Shown: in pieces, positions 12,788 to 24,102 of the stretch
Layout: each line of letters starts with the position of its first letter
How positions within the stretch are numbered: position 1 is the stretch's first letter
DNA from: Tetranychus cinnabarinus
Lineage: Eukaryota; Arthropoda; Arachnida; Trombidiformes; Tetranychidae
NCBI GenBank assembly: GCA_022266195.1
Contig: WHVY01000008.1
Coordinates: 3,285,501 to 3,349,500, forward strand
Length of the DNA: 64,000 nucleotides
Direction: 5' to 3'
The notes under the pieces: generated by a model
Seen by the model: the letters and a program-made list of their open reading frames with translations, nothing else
Told to the model about the DNA's origin: nothing
Databases searched by the model: none
Position numbers and translations under genes: made by a program

Positions 12788-13612
12788 ATTCTTGTTTCAA
12801 GTTTAATTGTTTTTCTTTTTACTCTAAACTTTGATAACATTTTCACTACCTTTCAATGTTAGTCATTTTTTCAGGTTAAAACATTTTCTTAGCGTTTTTG
12901 GGTTAATTTAGGTTAAGCTTTGGTTGAAAAGGTTTTTGGGGAAAAAGATGATATTCTGGTGACGATCATGTTGTTGGTCAGTTCAATGAAAATTCACAAT
13001 TCACTTTTTGGTAAATCCTTTTCTTGGTTGCTCATTGTTTACCATTGGACTTTGATTAGTTGATTGATATTTTCACACGATTGAGTTGAATCTCATTTTC
13101 ATTGTTCAAAATTGCGTTTAGAAGATTGATTTTTTGAAACGGATTTTCACTTGAATTGTTCACTCCGAATGATGTTTTGCTGGTAAAGTTTGAATAATTT
13201 GATGGTTTTTTTGGCGTAAATTAATCACAGTTTGGTGTTGAAAGATTTTTGAAATTAAATTGAACAGAAATTGAAACTTACCTTTTAAAAGTTATTTTCA
13301 TTTTAAATATAATTTAGTTTATAAGATTTGGTTAACTTTGCTTTTATTTGAAAGCTGTAGGTTTGTTTTACAACACTTTACTGACTGAGGAAAAGTTGGA
13401 GATTGAATGAAAATGGTTGTAAAGCAGGATTGTTCATGTTCAGAATGTTCATGAATTGTTCAGGTGGAGCCACTAAGAATTGTTTGCTTTCCATCCACAA
13501 TTCATGGGCATTGGTGATATGAAATGGATACATTAACTTATGACCGAAAAGGTGATTTCAATTAATTTGATTGCGGGTTTAAGTATAAAAAATGAAATGC
13601 TTAAAAAGTGAA

Positions 13613-13618
13613 TTTATT
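13613..13618 (-). terminator. probable polyadenylation signal of Ariadne-1
   Basis: AATAAA on the minus strand about 203 bp downstream of the Ariadne-1 stop codon. Position fits a short 3' untranslated region, but no transcript evidence is available. Confidence 0.4.
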
Positions 13619-13820
13619 TTGCTGATTGTTTGGGTATAAATTTTTAGTTTAATCTTGTCTTCATGGGAGCCATTGATCTTTTGTTTGTTTTGTGTATAAG
13701 TCGCGTTTTACAGTTTAATTTTACAAAATGTTTTGCCTTCTCCACAAATCACAAGTCAAAGTCCAAAGTGGTTTGACTTGACCAGCTTCATAGAGATGGA
13801 ATCTTTTGGAAATTGGAAAG

Positions 13821-16493
13821 TTATAGTTTAACAGAATATTCCCATAGATCTTTATCATATCCTTCATGGACATGTTGTAACAAAACTTTTCGTCGACTAT
13901 CGCAGTATCTGTGAAAAAAGAAGAAAATAGTAAAAATAATAAATAGATGGAAAAATAGAGAATAGATAAGAATCATTCAAAGTGTTTGGATAAATGAAGG
14001 CTATACCTATACTTGTCCTGTACTTTCTGTTTGATATCAACAATATTGTCCTTAGTAATATCTCGCTCTAAGTATTCAGATAATGTTTCAGTGGCACTTT
14101 CCAAATCTTTTTGGTTGTCCTCAAAAATAATGGATTGATTATTTTTAACCAGATAATAAGCGAAAACATATGTGTACATAAGTGTTTCTCGGCACAAACA
14201 GAGAACGTCGACAGCTTTTTTGAGAAATTGTACTTCAATCCAAGACATGTTGTGTTGTTGCATCTCTTCCATCTTCTCCTTTATGGAAGCGTATAATTTG
14301 TGCTCAAACTTTAAACTTTGCATATGATTCATGTACCTATTGCAGTAAAAAAGGTACCGTTGAAGGGCTGCTCGAGATCTTTCTTGTGCATCACGGGCTG
14401 CTTTTGCTTCATGTTCATCATAACGATTGCAACTATACCTATAAGGAAAGCGAGAAAAGCTTGTAATTTCATTAAAAACAATTGAAATAAATGTGAAAAA
14501 TGATATGAAGAAAAATTAATTAGTATGGTATCAGAAATAATCATGTTACTATACGATGAGAGAATAGTTGATGTTAAAGAATATTAAAAACGGATAAGCC
14601 ACGAAGATAATGGAAGAAACAGGAAATAATTAGTAAGATATTTGTTCATGCTTAGAGGGTGGATGATGAAGATGGAAAATACTAAAGAATAATTATTTAA
14701 AATATCTAGATTATGTTATTATATATTGATCTGTGAACCATTGAAGATTCATCCAATATGCAGTCTATAAGAGGTTGAATAACTTTAAATAGAATCAATG
14801 ACCAGTTAATGATGTCTGGATTTACATTGTTTAGATTTTCATGATTGATATTTTCTTTCTAGATAAGGTGATGCTCGGGGTTAACACTGATTGAAGATGT
14901 CAATTAATGAATCCATTAAGATAATGGAGATTAGCAACACATAACATAATGGAAATGATCAATTCGTACCATGAAGTCCCGTGAGGTTCCCATGGTCCAA
15001 GGCATTGCCAACAAAAATCAGCTTTGCAGTTTTGATTTTTACAAATCATATGATTACAACCACCATCTTTTTCTATGGTGACATTACATTGAGGACATTC
15101 CTTAGTATTGGCTGCGATCCAATTCGAAGTTTCACTATCATCATCACACTTTTTCCTCCATAGTTTGAGAAGATCACATTTGACCGGCTCATGCCAATTC
15201 TCTCCACAGAGGAAACTAAAAGATTAGGAAAGAAAAAGCGGAAAATTTAATGGTCAGCAGTTATTAGATGCACGAAATAAATGAGGTCAATGAAAAGTAA
15301 ATTGAAATAATGACTTACCAAAATATGGTTCCACATGTACATTTAACAGGCTGAAAATCTAGATATTGAACTTTTATACTGTGGCTACATTCAGGCTTGG
15401 GACACCACCTTAACAATCTATTGCACTTTTGAAGAGAAATAAAAGAAAATTATGAAGCCATTATTATAAAGCCTACCATCAAAAAATATTGAATTATTAA
15501 GACGGTGGCGAGTGAGACTAAAGCCAGTTCTTTTGGTACATACTTCTACAAAACTGTTAGTTATCAAGTGTTGGTATCTAAGCTTCACTTTGTTATCCGT
15601 GATGAGATTCATGACTGTTTGGTCATCAACAAGAATGTCACAGGCATGAGCTGCACAAGAAATTTTGTTGCCCATTCCTTCTTCCATTATTTTGGTCGTT
15701 AAATAATGGTTCCAACAGTCTTTACAGAACCTATGTCCACAAGCAAGGCCAGTAAGCATCTAAAAAAATATTATAGATTAATTAGTGAGTGAATTAAGGG
15801 TTTAAAGTATGATTTAATTAGAACATACTGATGCTGGGAAGTCTCGACAACATATAATACAAGTTTCCATTTCATGGGAATACGATAGTTTCTGTGAAAT
15901 AGAAAACAATAAAGTTTGATTTAATGAGAATAGAAATGAGCACAACAATGCCATCAAGGCGCTTGAAATGTGAAATCAGATAGAAGCAAGGAGAAAAATA
16001 TAATTATACCAAGGCAAGGCTGTTATTGAAAGATAGTTAAAATAAAAGAGTTTCATGTAGTTAGAGTTTGATTTACCTTGATTTGCTGATTATTGTATGC
16101 TTCAGCTGGGTCAATGATATGAGCTTCACTAAATAATGGCCCTCTATCTCCATCGTAATATCTTTCATAGAGCTTTTCTTTGTCCCATTTAAAATGATTC
16201 AAAAGAATTCGGGTTATAGTTGGCGGAAGCTGTACAACATTGTTAACTTCTTTAATACAATCCTGCATATGTTGCATAATTTGCTCAGTGGTCAATACTT
16301 CAAACGGAAAATCTTCATCAAAGTCCATCTTATCTTTGCTTGACATATTAGCAGAAACTGTAGGTTCTGAGTCGAGTAACGCAACAGAAAGTCCATCGTC
16401 ATCATCACCACCACTTGATTCATTACCAGAGTCATCTTCATCTTCTTCTTCTTCTTCTGACTCATTGTAAAGTACTTCTTCCTCGGATTCCAT
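13821..16493 (-). CDS. ari-1: E3 ubiquitin-protein ligase Ariadne-1 (RBR family), complete
   Basis: RING-between-RING ligase that takes ubiquitin from an E2 onto its own cysteine before passing it to substrate, often working with neddylated cullin ligases. Seven exons: 16493-16077, 15891-15829, 15759-15544, 15425-15319, 15215-14970, 14438-14007, 13908-13821; total 1569 bp, 522 residues against about 557 in human ARIH1. Order of parts: acidic Glu/Asp/Ser-rich N-terminus (1-40), UBA-like region (about 65-125), RING1 beginning C150-C153 and including GLACGHRFCKDCW, IBR (about 225-285), catalytic RING2 with IEKDGGCNHM (active-site cysteine about C321), then the Ariadne autoinhibitory domain (about 350-522, with the NHMQSL and EEMQQHNMSWIEVQFLKKAV stretches). 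All splice sites are GT-AG and all phases agree. It is transcribed divergently from enolase, 497 bp apart. Confidence 0.97.
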
Positions 16494-16990
16494 GTTAGAT
16501 CACCGGTTTACTAGTATGAGCAAGAAAGCCTAATCTAGTCAAAAGCAATCAATAAACAGTAGAAAAAAGGAATTTGGAGAAACACAAAAGGTTGATTGAA
16601 TGCTTAATAGCAAAAGGACTATGCAGAAGATTTTTAGTCGATCGTCTGATACCAATAAATGGATCGTCTAATACTGTTGTTGTAATGGTGAACGATGGTG
16701 ATGATGATACTTTTTATGAAACCTGAAAAAACCAAGAAATTGATAAGCACAAAAAATTAATTAAAAACAGACATAATCAAAGATTAAAGAAACTATTCAA
16801 TTGCTCTTTGAGCTAAACTAACTTACAGTGTTGTTGGGAAAAAAACAATGATCTTGCTTCTGCGTTTGCACAAGCGTACAAGCAGCGATCTTCTGCGGAT
16901 TTTATAGCTTCCTGTTAAATAACCAAACTCTTACATTACCTGCTAAACCTTCGTCTCTTCTGTTAGTTACTGACCGTATTCAAGATCAAA
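16494..16990. promoter_or_regulatory. shared divergent promoter region of Ariadne-1 and enolase
   Basis: The 497 bp between the two start codons must hold both promoters and 5' untranslated regions. A TATA-like string (tttatag) lies at 16900-16906 on the plus strand, about 85 bp before the enolase ATG, in a locally more GC-rich stretch (16855-16900). Splice-like sites in the interval leave open a 5' untranslated intron for either gene. Transcription starts cannot be fixed by eye. Confidence 0.6.
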
Positions 16991-18590
16991 ATGCCAATCC
17001 AATCTATTAAAGCAAGACAAATCTATGACAGCCGAGGCAACCCCACTGTTGAGGTTGATCTTGTCTCCGATAAAGGTAAGATTATACAATTTTTATCTGT
17101 TAAAGCTAGTTTTTGTTTTAAATAACCTTTAAATTTTCATTTTAGGTTTGTTCCGAGCTGCGGTACCTAGCGGTGCTTCAACTGGTGCTCACGAAGCAGT
17201 TGAACTTCGAGATGGTGACAAAAGCAACTACTTGGGAAAAGGAGTTCTTAAAGCCGTTCAAAATGTTAATGAGAGTCTTGCCCCTGCCATTGTTGGCAAG
17301 TTCGAACCTACTCAACAAAAGGAGATAGATGAATTAATGATTAAATTAGATGGTACTGAAAACAAAGGAAAGCTCGGAGCTAATGCTATTCTTGGTGTTT
17401 CACTTGCTGTCTGTAAAGCTGGTGCTGCTGCTAAAGGTGTTCCATTATACAAACACATCGCTGACTTGGCTGGTAATAAGGATATTATTTTACCAGTTCC
17501 AGCATTCAATGTTATCAATGGTGGTAGCCATGCTGGTAACAAGCTTGCCATGCAAGAATTCATGATCTTGCCTACTGGAGCTAGTTCATTTACTGAAGCC
17601 ATGAAAATGGGCTCTGAAACTTACCACCATTTAAAGGCTGTAATCAAGAAGCGTTTCGGTCTTGATGCTACTAGTGTAGGAGATGAGGGAGGTTTTGCAC
17701 CCAATATCTTGAACAACAAGGATGCCCTTGAATTGATCAAAGAGGCTATTAGTAATGCTGGCTACATTGGTAAAATTGACATTGGTATGGACGTTGCCGC
17801 ATCTGAATTTTACAAAGATGGTAAATATGATTTGGACTTTAAAAATCCAAAATCTGATCCCAGCAAATGGATTTCACCTGATGAGCTTGCTAAGCTTTAC
17901 AAAGATTTCGCCGCTGATTATCCAATTGTATCAATTGAGGATCCCTTTGATCAAGATGATTGGGAAGGATGGAGCAAGTTCACTGGAAGTGTCGACTTCC
18001 AAGTTGTTGGGTATGCTTTCTATTTTTTTTTATTCATCTTTTCTTTTAGCTAACCATGACCTTGATCGTTTACAATTGATTGCATTTGCTTATTTATGAT
18101 TTCTGAATCTTCTTTTTTATAGTGACGACTTGACAGTCACCAATCCAAAACGTATTCAAACCGCAGTTGAGAAGAAAGCTTGTAACTGCTTACTTTTGAA
18201 AGTTAATCAAATCGGAAGCATCAGTGAAGCAATTGAAGCGTAAGTTGAATCATTCTCTTTGTTCATTTCTCATTACTTTTTGCGTGTCATTCTGTTTTTC
18301 TTGCGATTTAACCACTTTATTATGTGTTTTTTATCAATATCTGTTTTTTTCTCATTAGTCACCTTCTGGCTAAATCTAATGGCTGGGGAACAATGGTTTC
18401 TCATCGATCCGGTGAAACTGAAGATTCAACCATAGCTGATATTGTTGTTGGTCTTTCAACTGGACAAATCAAGACCGGAGCTCCATGTCGATCTGAAAGA
18501 TTGTCTAAATATAATCAAATTCTGAGAATAGAAGAAGAATTAGGATCTGGTGCTAAATATGCAGGAAAAAGCTTCCGAAAACCTCAGTGA
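16991..18590 (+). CDS. Eno: enolase (2-phosphoglycerate dehydratase), complete
   Basis: Cytosolic glycolytic enzyme that interconverts 2-phosphoglycerate and phosphoenolpyruvate, needing Mg2+. Four exons: 16991-17075, 17146-18010, 18123-18239, 18359-18590; total 1299 bp, 432 residues, the normal length for animal enolases (about 434). Visible motifs are the N-terminal IYDSRGNPTVEVDL, the mobile loop VPSGASTGAHEAVELRDGD, the catalytic glutamate in GDEGGFAPN (about E209), the metal-binding EDPFDQDDW segment, and the signature LLLKVNQIGSISEA (340-353) with catalytic lysine about K343. It ends SHRSGETED to IKTGAPCRSERL and a short tail. Introns are only 70, 112 and 119 bp, all GT-AG, with phases 1, 2 and 2. 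The start is the ATG in aagatcaaaATGCC. Nothing is truncated. Confidence 0.98.
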
Positions 18591-18613
18591 CCTTAAATCC
18601 ATTTTAAAGGTCA

Positions 18614-18619
18614 AATAAA
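18614..18619 (+). terminator. enolase polyadenylation signal
   Basis: AATAAA 24 bp after the enolase stop codon. If used, the 3' untranslated region is very short. Confidence 0.55.
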
Positions 18620-20420
18620 TTCTATGTGAAAGTGATATGAAATTGTGGAAAAATGATATCTAGCAGATCAAATCAGTTTTTTTGTTCTTAAAAATTTAGC
18701 TTATTATTCAACTCTATATATCTATTATTATAATTGTAGTCTTGGGTAAACTCACCACATAAATTACATATAAGATAATTCCAAATTCAATTTACCAGGT
18801 AAATATTCAAAAGCCTATTAATCAATATAAAGCGTGAAACTATATATTTTAATTCTAGTTGTGTATCAATGATCATTTATCGTTCTCTACTGCTCGATAA
18901 ATGCAGAATCTTAGAGAGATATTATCAGGCCGGACAAAAAAGGTTGTTTTTAAAATGCTTCAAAAACAGCTCAGCAAATCAATTTTTTGATTTTGTTTCT
19001 CCAATACACTGGTGAACAACAAAATCAAAATTTAACTCTTATTCACTAATTCTAATCAATTGGGAACTATTTTCTTTTCCCTCATTAGTCAATTTAATTA
19101 TTATTTCTACTTCTATTACTAGTTATTTCTAATTGTGTGATTTTGGTGTTGGGTTTCCGTTGGTCTCCTTTGTTTCTCCTTTTTTTTGTTTAAATTCAAA
19201 AATCTTTACATTATAAAGACATACTTAATATTTGTACCTTTTAGTAAACAATTTAACCAATTTAATCAGTTTAAATCATAATCATAGAAATTTGATTTCC
19301 TGTTTTCGTATTGTTTCTGATTCTAAGTAATTACCTAGGTAAGTTACTTGTTTGGATGGATGAATTTCAAATCCCGGTGATCACCTGATTAACAGTATTG
19401 GAGTCGCTCTTAATATTAAGCTGCGATCGAATAGCTGTTTTCAATTGTTTCAATCTTTTACCTTCTTTTACTCTAAAATAACTTGTCATTTCATCTCCAG
19501 CCCTGAATATTCAAAACCTGAATTTATCTTAAATGTATGCAACATAATGTTGTTATTATCAAAGGAGTGAAAAAATATGTATGATTATTATAATTTCAAA
19601 TTACAATTTAGAAATGACTTCTTACGACTGTTTTCTCGATTATTTCATATTTCTTTTTCAAATTTCAGAATCCAAAATCCTTTTCGGTAAAACCACAATT
19701 GATTTCGGCCGGATTCAAGGTTCTGCAAATAAAGCAAACAGACTTACGATTTCCATCTTACTGTTTCTGATTGAATTGCATTAAATCATTCATTTACATT
19801 GTGAAATAATCCAATAATTTTTTATAATCCCTCGATTTGGATAAGTTTTTAGTCATCCTAATCAAAGTAAAATAGGATACGACAATCAACTGTATCTTTG
19901 ACAACACTTATTATAAAAGCACAGTTTAATCTAGAGTAACTTTTGATATCTCCGATGAATATTAGATGAACTACAAAATCACTTTACTTTACTACTTTAC
20001 ATACTTTATTCACAAAATCAGTAAATTGGAATAAAAAAAGTTGCATATTGATTACATTGCATCACGGATCGTTTGTCAATTGTCTTGATTGATTGATTGA
20101 TCGGGAAATTGAAATATTATACCTGCTTATAAATAACTACAACAATCAATTTAATATGAATTATAGCTCATTCAAGGCATTTACTCTTTCATCGATTTAC
20201 TTGCAAGGCGTTTGTTTATTTTATTACATGTTGGAAAATTGATTAATTCAAACCTTTGTTGTCAAAATGAGTTCATCTCTTTGATGTCAAGAAAGTTCGT
20301 TAGGGGCGGATGATCGAAATGTGCTTGGAAATATCGGGTTTTCAAATTTTATTGTCATATCATCTCACTTTGAGCTTCTGTAATAGTCTTTGGTAATTTT
20401 TGTGCTTAAATTTTTACCAA

Positions 20421-20620
20421 AAATGCATAAGTTAATTGCCATTAATGCTAAAATCAAAAATCACCATGAAGCCGGTTTATCGGCACCTGCTTTAGCAAGC
20501 AAAAATGAATTGAAAAACTGTTAATGATTTTGAGGTTCAGGCAGACCGCTCAGTTAATAAATCGACTTGAGCAAAAGTCGTTTATCTTACCAACGGATCA
20601 TGTTTTCGACTTAAGGCTGA
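20421..20620 (+). pseudogene. possible decayed Tc1/mariner-type transposase fragment
   Basis: Read in frame from about 20422, the sequence gives a helix-turn-helix-like run ending HHEAGLSAPALASKN, and a few bases on, in a shifted frame and after stops, GSGRPLS. An EAG-S...IA segment followed by an (S)GRP linker is the order seen at the N-terminus of Tc1-like transposases. Stops and frameshifts show it is dead. The match is short and made by eye, so it may be chance. Confidence 0.3.
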
Positions 20621-21545
20621 CAACGACCAAGCTGTGAAAGTTTGCACTCTCAAAATGACTTTCAAATGTCATTTAAGGGTTAAATAATGGAGTGATATTG
20701 AGTGCTCGAAAAGATGGTTCTCAAAACGTACTATACCTGAGAACGATCCGATTAAAGATCGACCCGGATCGATCCTTCATGTACAGATCCGAGCTTGATA
20801 CGATCTTTTTGCGTAACGATTAATCAATCCTTTTTTATCTTATATTTATCATGTTTTTATAATGACAAAAATGAGATTATTTGAGAATTTTATTTCATTA
20901 TTGAGCATAAATATGAAACTTATTTGCCTAATTGCTACATTCATAAGGAAATTGATATCAAAAGTAAAATTTTGATCAATTTTGATTCAAATTTTCCCGC
21001 CTCTACTTGCACAGTGAGCTGACTATCATAATAATCAGCTTGAACACAGAAATAAACATAAAAAGGTCATTTCTGACGCTGAATTTTTCTGCAGACCTAG
21101 AGTTATTTGTTAGCAAATAAGTAATACAAAACTAATTCAAAAAAGTAGTACGGTAAGTAGGTTCTATGCCTAAGAAAAGAAGCGGTCATATTTCGGAGGA
21201 TAGGCATAGTGACTAGTGTATCTTCGAGGTATGTAAATCGAATACCTTAGTAAGCCAAAGTACAACATATTTATACCCCAATATTAATCAGTTCAATCTC
21301 AAGTATTAATATTAAGCTCACTACTCTCCGGACTGGAACACAATTAGAAGAGTCCTTGAAAAATGTTGCGATTCGAAACATCTAGCTATTGGAAGTTAAA
21401 GCGATACCATCATCGGCCAATATTGCTGAAATAATTCAAATTTTTCACAAATTTCTATCATCGATATAAGGAATTCAAAATCAATATCTGAAAAATCTGT
21501 TAGTTTTATACAAAGGCACAACAAACTTCCTGAGCCAAGTTAAGG

Positions 21546-21802
21546 TAAGGTATGACCGGTAAAGTTTGAGAATAAATTTTTAAGCTTCGAATTGCGTCAG
21601 TTAGACTAATGACTTTAATTTCGAATATTGCAAGAGATTATTCCGAAATAAAAAGGTCAGAAGATCACCTTGCTACTGTTGATGAGATACTGATATTTTA
21701 TTACGGAACAGTCTCTTGAAATATTCGAAATTAAAGTCATTAGTCTAACTGACGCAATTCAATTCTGAAAAATTATTCTCAAACTTAACCGGTCATACCT
21801 TA
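21546..21802. mobile_element. second foldback/MITE-like element, 257 bp
   Basis: The left arm (21546-21654) and right arm (21696-21802) are inverted copies sharing TAAGGTATGACCGGT at the ends and a long core containing GCGTCAGTTAGACTAATGAC. The spacer is about 40 bp. Arms differ by scattered substitutions and a few small indels. No reading frame, no certain target-site duplication. It does not look like the element at 5716-6239. Confidence 0.82.
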
Positions 21803-23587
21803 GTTCTCATTTTATACGAATTTTGACTCCTATGAGTTTATTTGGATTTTAGTTTTGAGCATTTCACCCTCGCCGTTTTTATATCAGTATACTTTAATGC
21901 ACATCAACATTTTAGATTAATGATTAAGACAGCTTTTGAATCTTTTTTTAACTAAATAATTATGTAAATGAGATCGAATAACTTACCTGGAAATGATGAG
22001 CAATCTCGAGATTCATAAGCAAGTATAGTTAGCTAATTACTGCTTATTAATTTCGTTGAATGTGCCAAACTCGTTATGATTCTGGCAGTGAATTTGTAAT
22101 TTTCAACTTTCAATTTTTTTAACTTTCAGACAATTTTATCCAAAAATATTGTCGTCATGTGAAGGTATCAAATTTTCAAGATTTAGATAAACACGTAAAT
22201 ATACAAAATTAACCAACTTTTTGATCATTATAGCAACTTGTTCAATTTGAAGTAAAATATAATCTTTGCTTTTAAATATCGTTTTTAAAGTAATGTTTAC
22301 TCATTTATCAGATGCTTCCGAAAGTTAGCGATCATTTAGGTTATAATGAACATTTGCCAATGAAGCAACCACGACAAAGAAAGATTATGTTCATCTTCAC
22401 GTAAATTCAACAGATTATCTCGTAATCCTTTCAATGTTCGTCACAGATAACAAATACTCTTAACGGTCTTCTTGGAAAATGGTCTTTTTTACTTGATTAT
22501 TTTTCGCTAAACTTTCCACTCTCTTATTGGCAATAATTTGATCGTAGCTCTTCAAGGTAATACTAAATACTAAATGCTAAATGAAGCGACAATAAGTGTC
22601 GAGTTGTGTGGTCAATTCGTTTGGATAGAAGCATTCAATAGTGGCATGAAAAAGCGAATCAAATTTTGGCTTGCTAATTGAGTTGGTAAATCTACTTGCT
22701 GGTTGAGCAATTGATGAATAGTTTTCATTGAAATTGTTAATTGTTCAATTATCACGATTTCACATCATTACCGACTAAAAACAGTCAACAGAGAGATGAT
22801 TATATTTGCCAGAACAGTAACAAGAGAAAAATATTTTGGTACATTTTTGACATCTTCGAGTCAATAGGGAATATTTGGTGAGCATTGGATGATAATGGGA
22901 GTCGAGATGAGAAAATTTGATGCAAATCCTTAGACAGTTAAGTAGAATGGATTGAAATGGATCAAAATTAGAAGGCAGGAATCCAGTTTACGTCAAAAAT
23001 TGTCATTCAAACAAAAAACCTGGCTATATAATCAACATTAACAAGAGCAAAATGACAACAATTGTCGTTCATTGTGCTTACATTTGGTTCAACATGAGCA
23101 AAAGTATCAGAGGTTGTTCAAGCCTAAGGGAAATCCTCATCTTCATTATCATCTCCTTCATCTGATCCCAGAAATAAAGTTGATGCTATTTCCACTTTTA
23201 ATTTTCATCTTTCTCTAAGAATCTATTTCCATGCCAAACCAGTCAACATTTTCCATTGAATTAATATTATAATTAGCAATATTTCAGTTGTTCAAGCTGG
23301 GAAATAGACAAATCACGCAAAATGCAAATAGTTCTGATTGATTGATTCAGCTAGATTGATGTTGTAATACATCATTTTTTCGTCTGATCTCAACACCCGG
23401 AACCGATTGTGAATCAGCAAAACATATGCACTCATCAACAAAAGCGACCAGAATAAAGTGACAAAAACGAAAGGTAAACAAAAATTAAATGTAAATTTAC
23501 TCAATAGTTTTTGAACAGGTTATTAACAGGACTCACAGAGATAAACAACAATAACAGAGAAAAATCTGAAATTAAATTTGATAGCTG

Positions 23588-24102
23588 TCATAAATCAGAA
23601 GCACTTTTAGAACGAGAATTGTGATGATCTCCGTGAGATGATAAAGATTGAGAGGATGGTTCCTCATCAGATTTCCAATCGTGTATCCATTTTTCCTTTG
23701 GTTTTGTTTCAAAACAATAACAGTAACTTATCCTTTCCTCTTCGGCACAGACACCAAAATTTTTGGAACAGGTTGCTTTGCAGATATCGTGACAATCTTC
23801 ATCGCAATTGTCAACCATAAATCGACAGCCAGTAAAGTCACCTAGTAAGGATACGAATTGAACAAGTGGTAATGAGAAAACAACAACAATGAGAAATAAT
23901 AAGTAATGATTGTCGAAACAAATGAAAACAAAATAAATACAAAATCGATGCTTTAGCAAATCAATTGCCAACTCTTTCAAATAGAGATTGTGATCGATTG
24001 AGTCATAATTTGTATTTAACATTTAGAAAAGATTTTATTCTTACCTGGTTTGAAAAAGGATGCAAAAAGCAGGCAAAGTAGGTGTAAAAATAATGATCTC
24101 AT
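23588..24102 (-). CDS. small secreted eight-cysteine peptide of unknown function
   Basis: Two exons, 24102-24045 (ATG to donor GTAAGA) and 23841-23588 (acceptor CTAG to TGA), phase 1, total 312 bp and 103 residues. The first exon encodes a hydrophobic N-terminus typical of a signal peptide (about residues 1-18). Eight cysteines follow between residues 25 and 62, including three consecutive CX3C steps (32, 36, 40, 44) and a closing CXC (60 and 62). CX3C plus CXC is the arrangement of cysteine-stabilised alpha-beta (defensin-like) folds, but the spacing does not match a family I know. Residues 63-103 form a hydrophilic Ser/His/Asp-rich tail with no cysteine. It could be an antimicrobial, venom- or saliva-type peptide, or another secreted disulfide protein; the sequence does not decide. 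Confidence 0.72.

Larger units (their letters stand above)
8507..13820. other. noncoding interval between receptor start and Ariadne-1 3' end
   Basis: No exon with conserved residues was found in 5.3 kb. It probably holds the promoter and 5' untranslated exons of the muscarinic receptor and the 3' untranslated region of Ariadne-1 (an AATAAA on the minus strand at 13618-13613, about 200 bp after the stop). Simple repeats are present at 9674-9694, 12407-12429 and 12753-12787. Confidence 0.6.
18620..23587. other. repeat-rich noncoding interval
   Basis: Five kilobases with no supportable gene. It contains a foldback element (21546-21802) and a possible Tc1-like transposase relic (20421-20620). 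A GATC-rich run with local dyads lies at about 20740-20815. The remaining sequence is unremarkable AT-rich DNA. Confidence 0.6.

Noticed and set aside
16240..16470. Plus-strand Ser-rich frame opposite Ariadne-1 exon 1
   Set aside because: Shadow of the acidic Glu/Asp codon run on the other strand.
17312..17602. Minus-strand and +1 frames within enolase exon 2
   Set aside because: Shadows of the enolase coding frame.
19581..19784. Plus-strand frame downstream of enolase
   Set aside because: No conserved residues and nothing linking it to enolase, which already has a normal end.
23313..23504. Short minus-strand frame with a hydrophobic segment next to the cysteine-rich gene
   Set aside because: Begins with TTG, no conserved feature, no splice link to the neighbouring gene.
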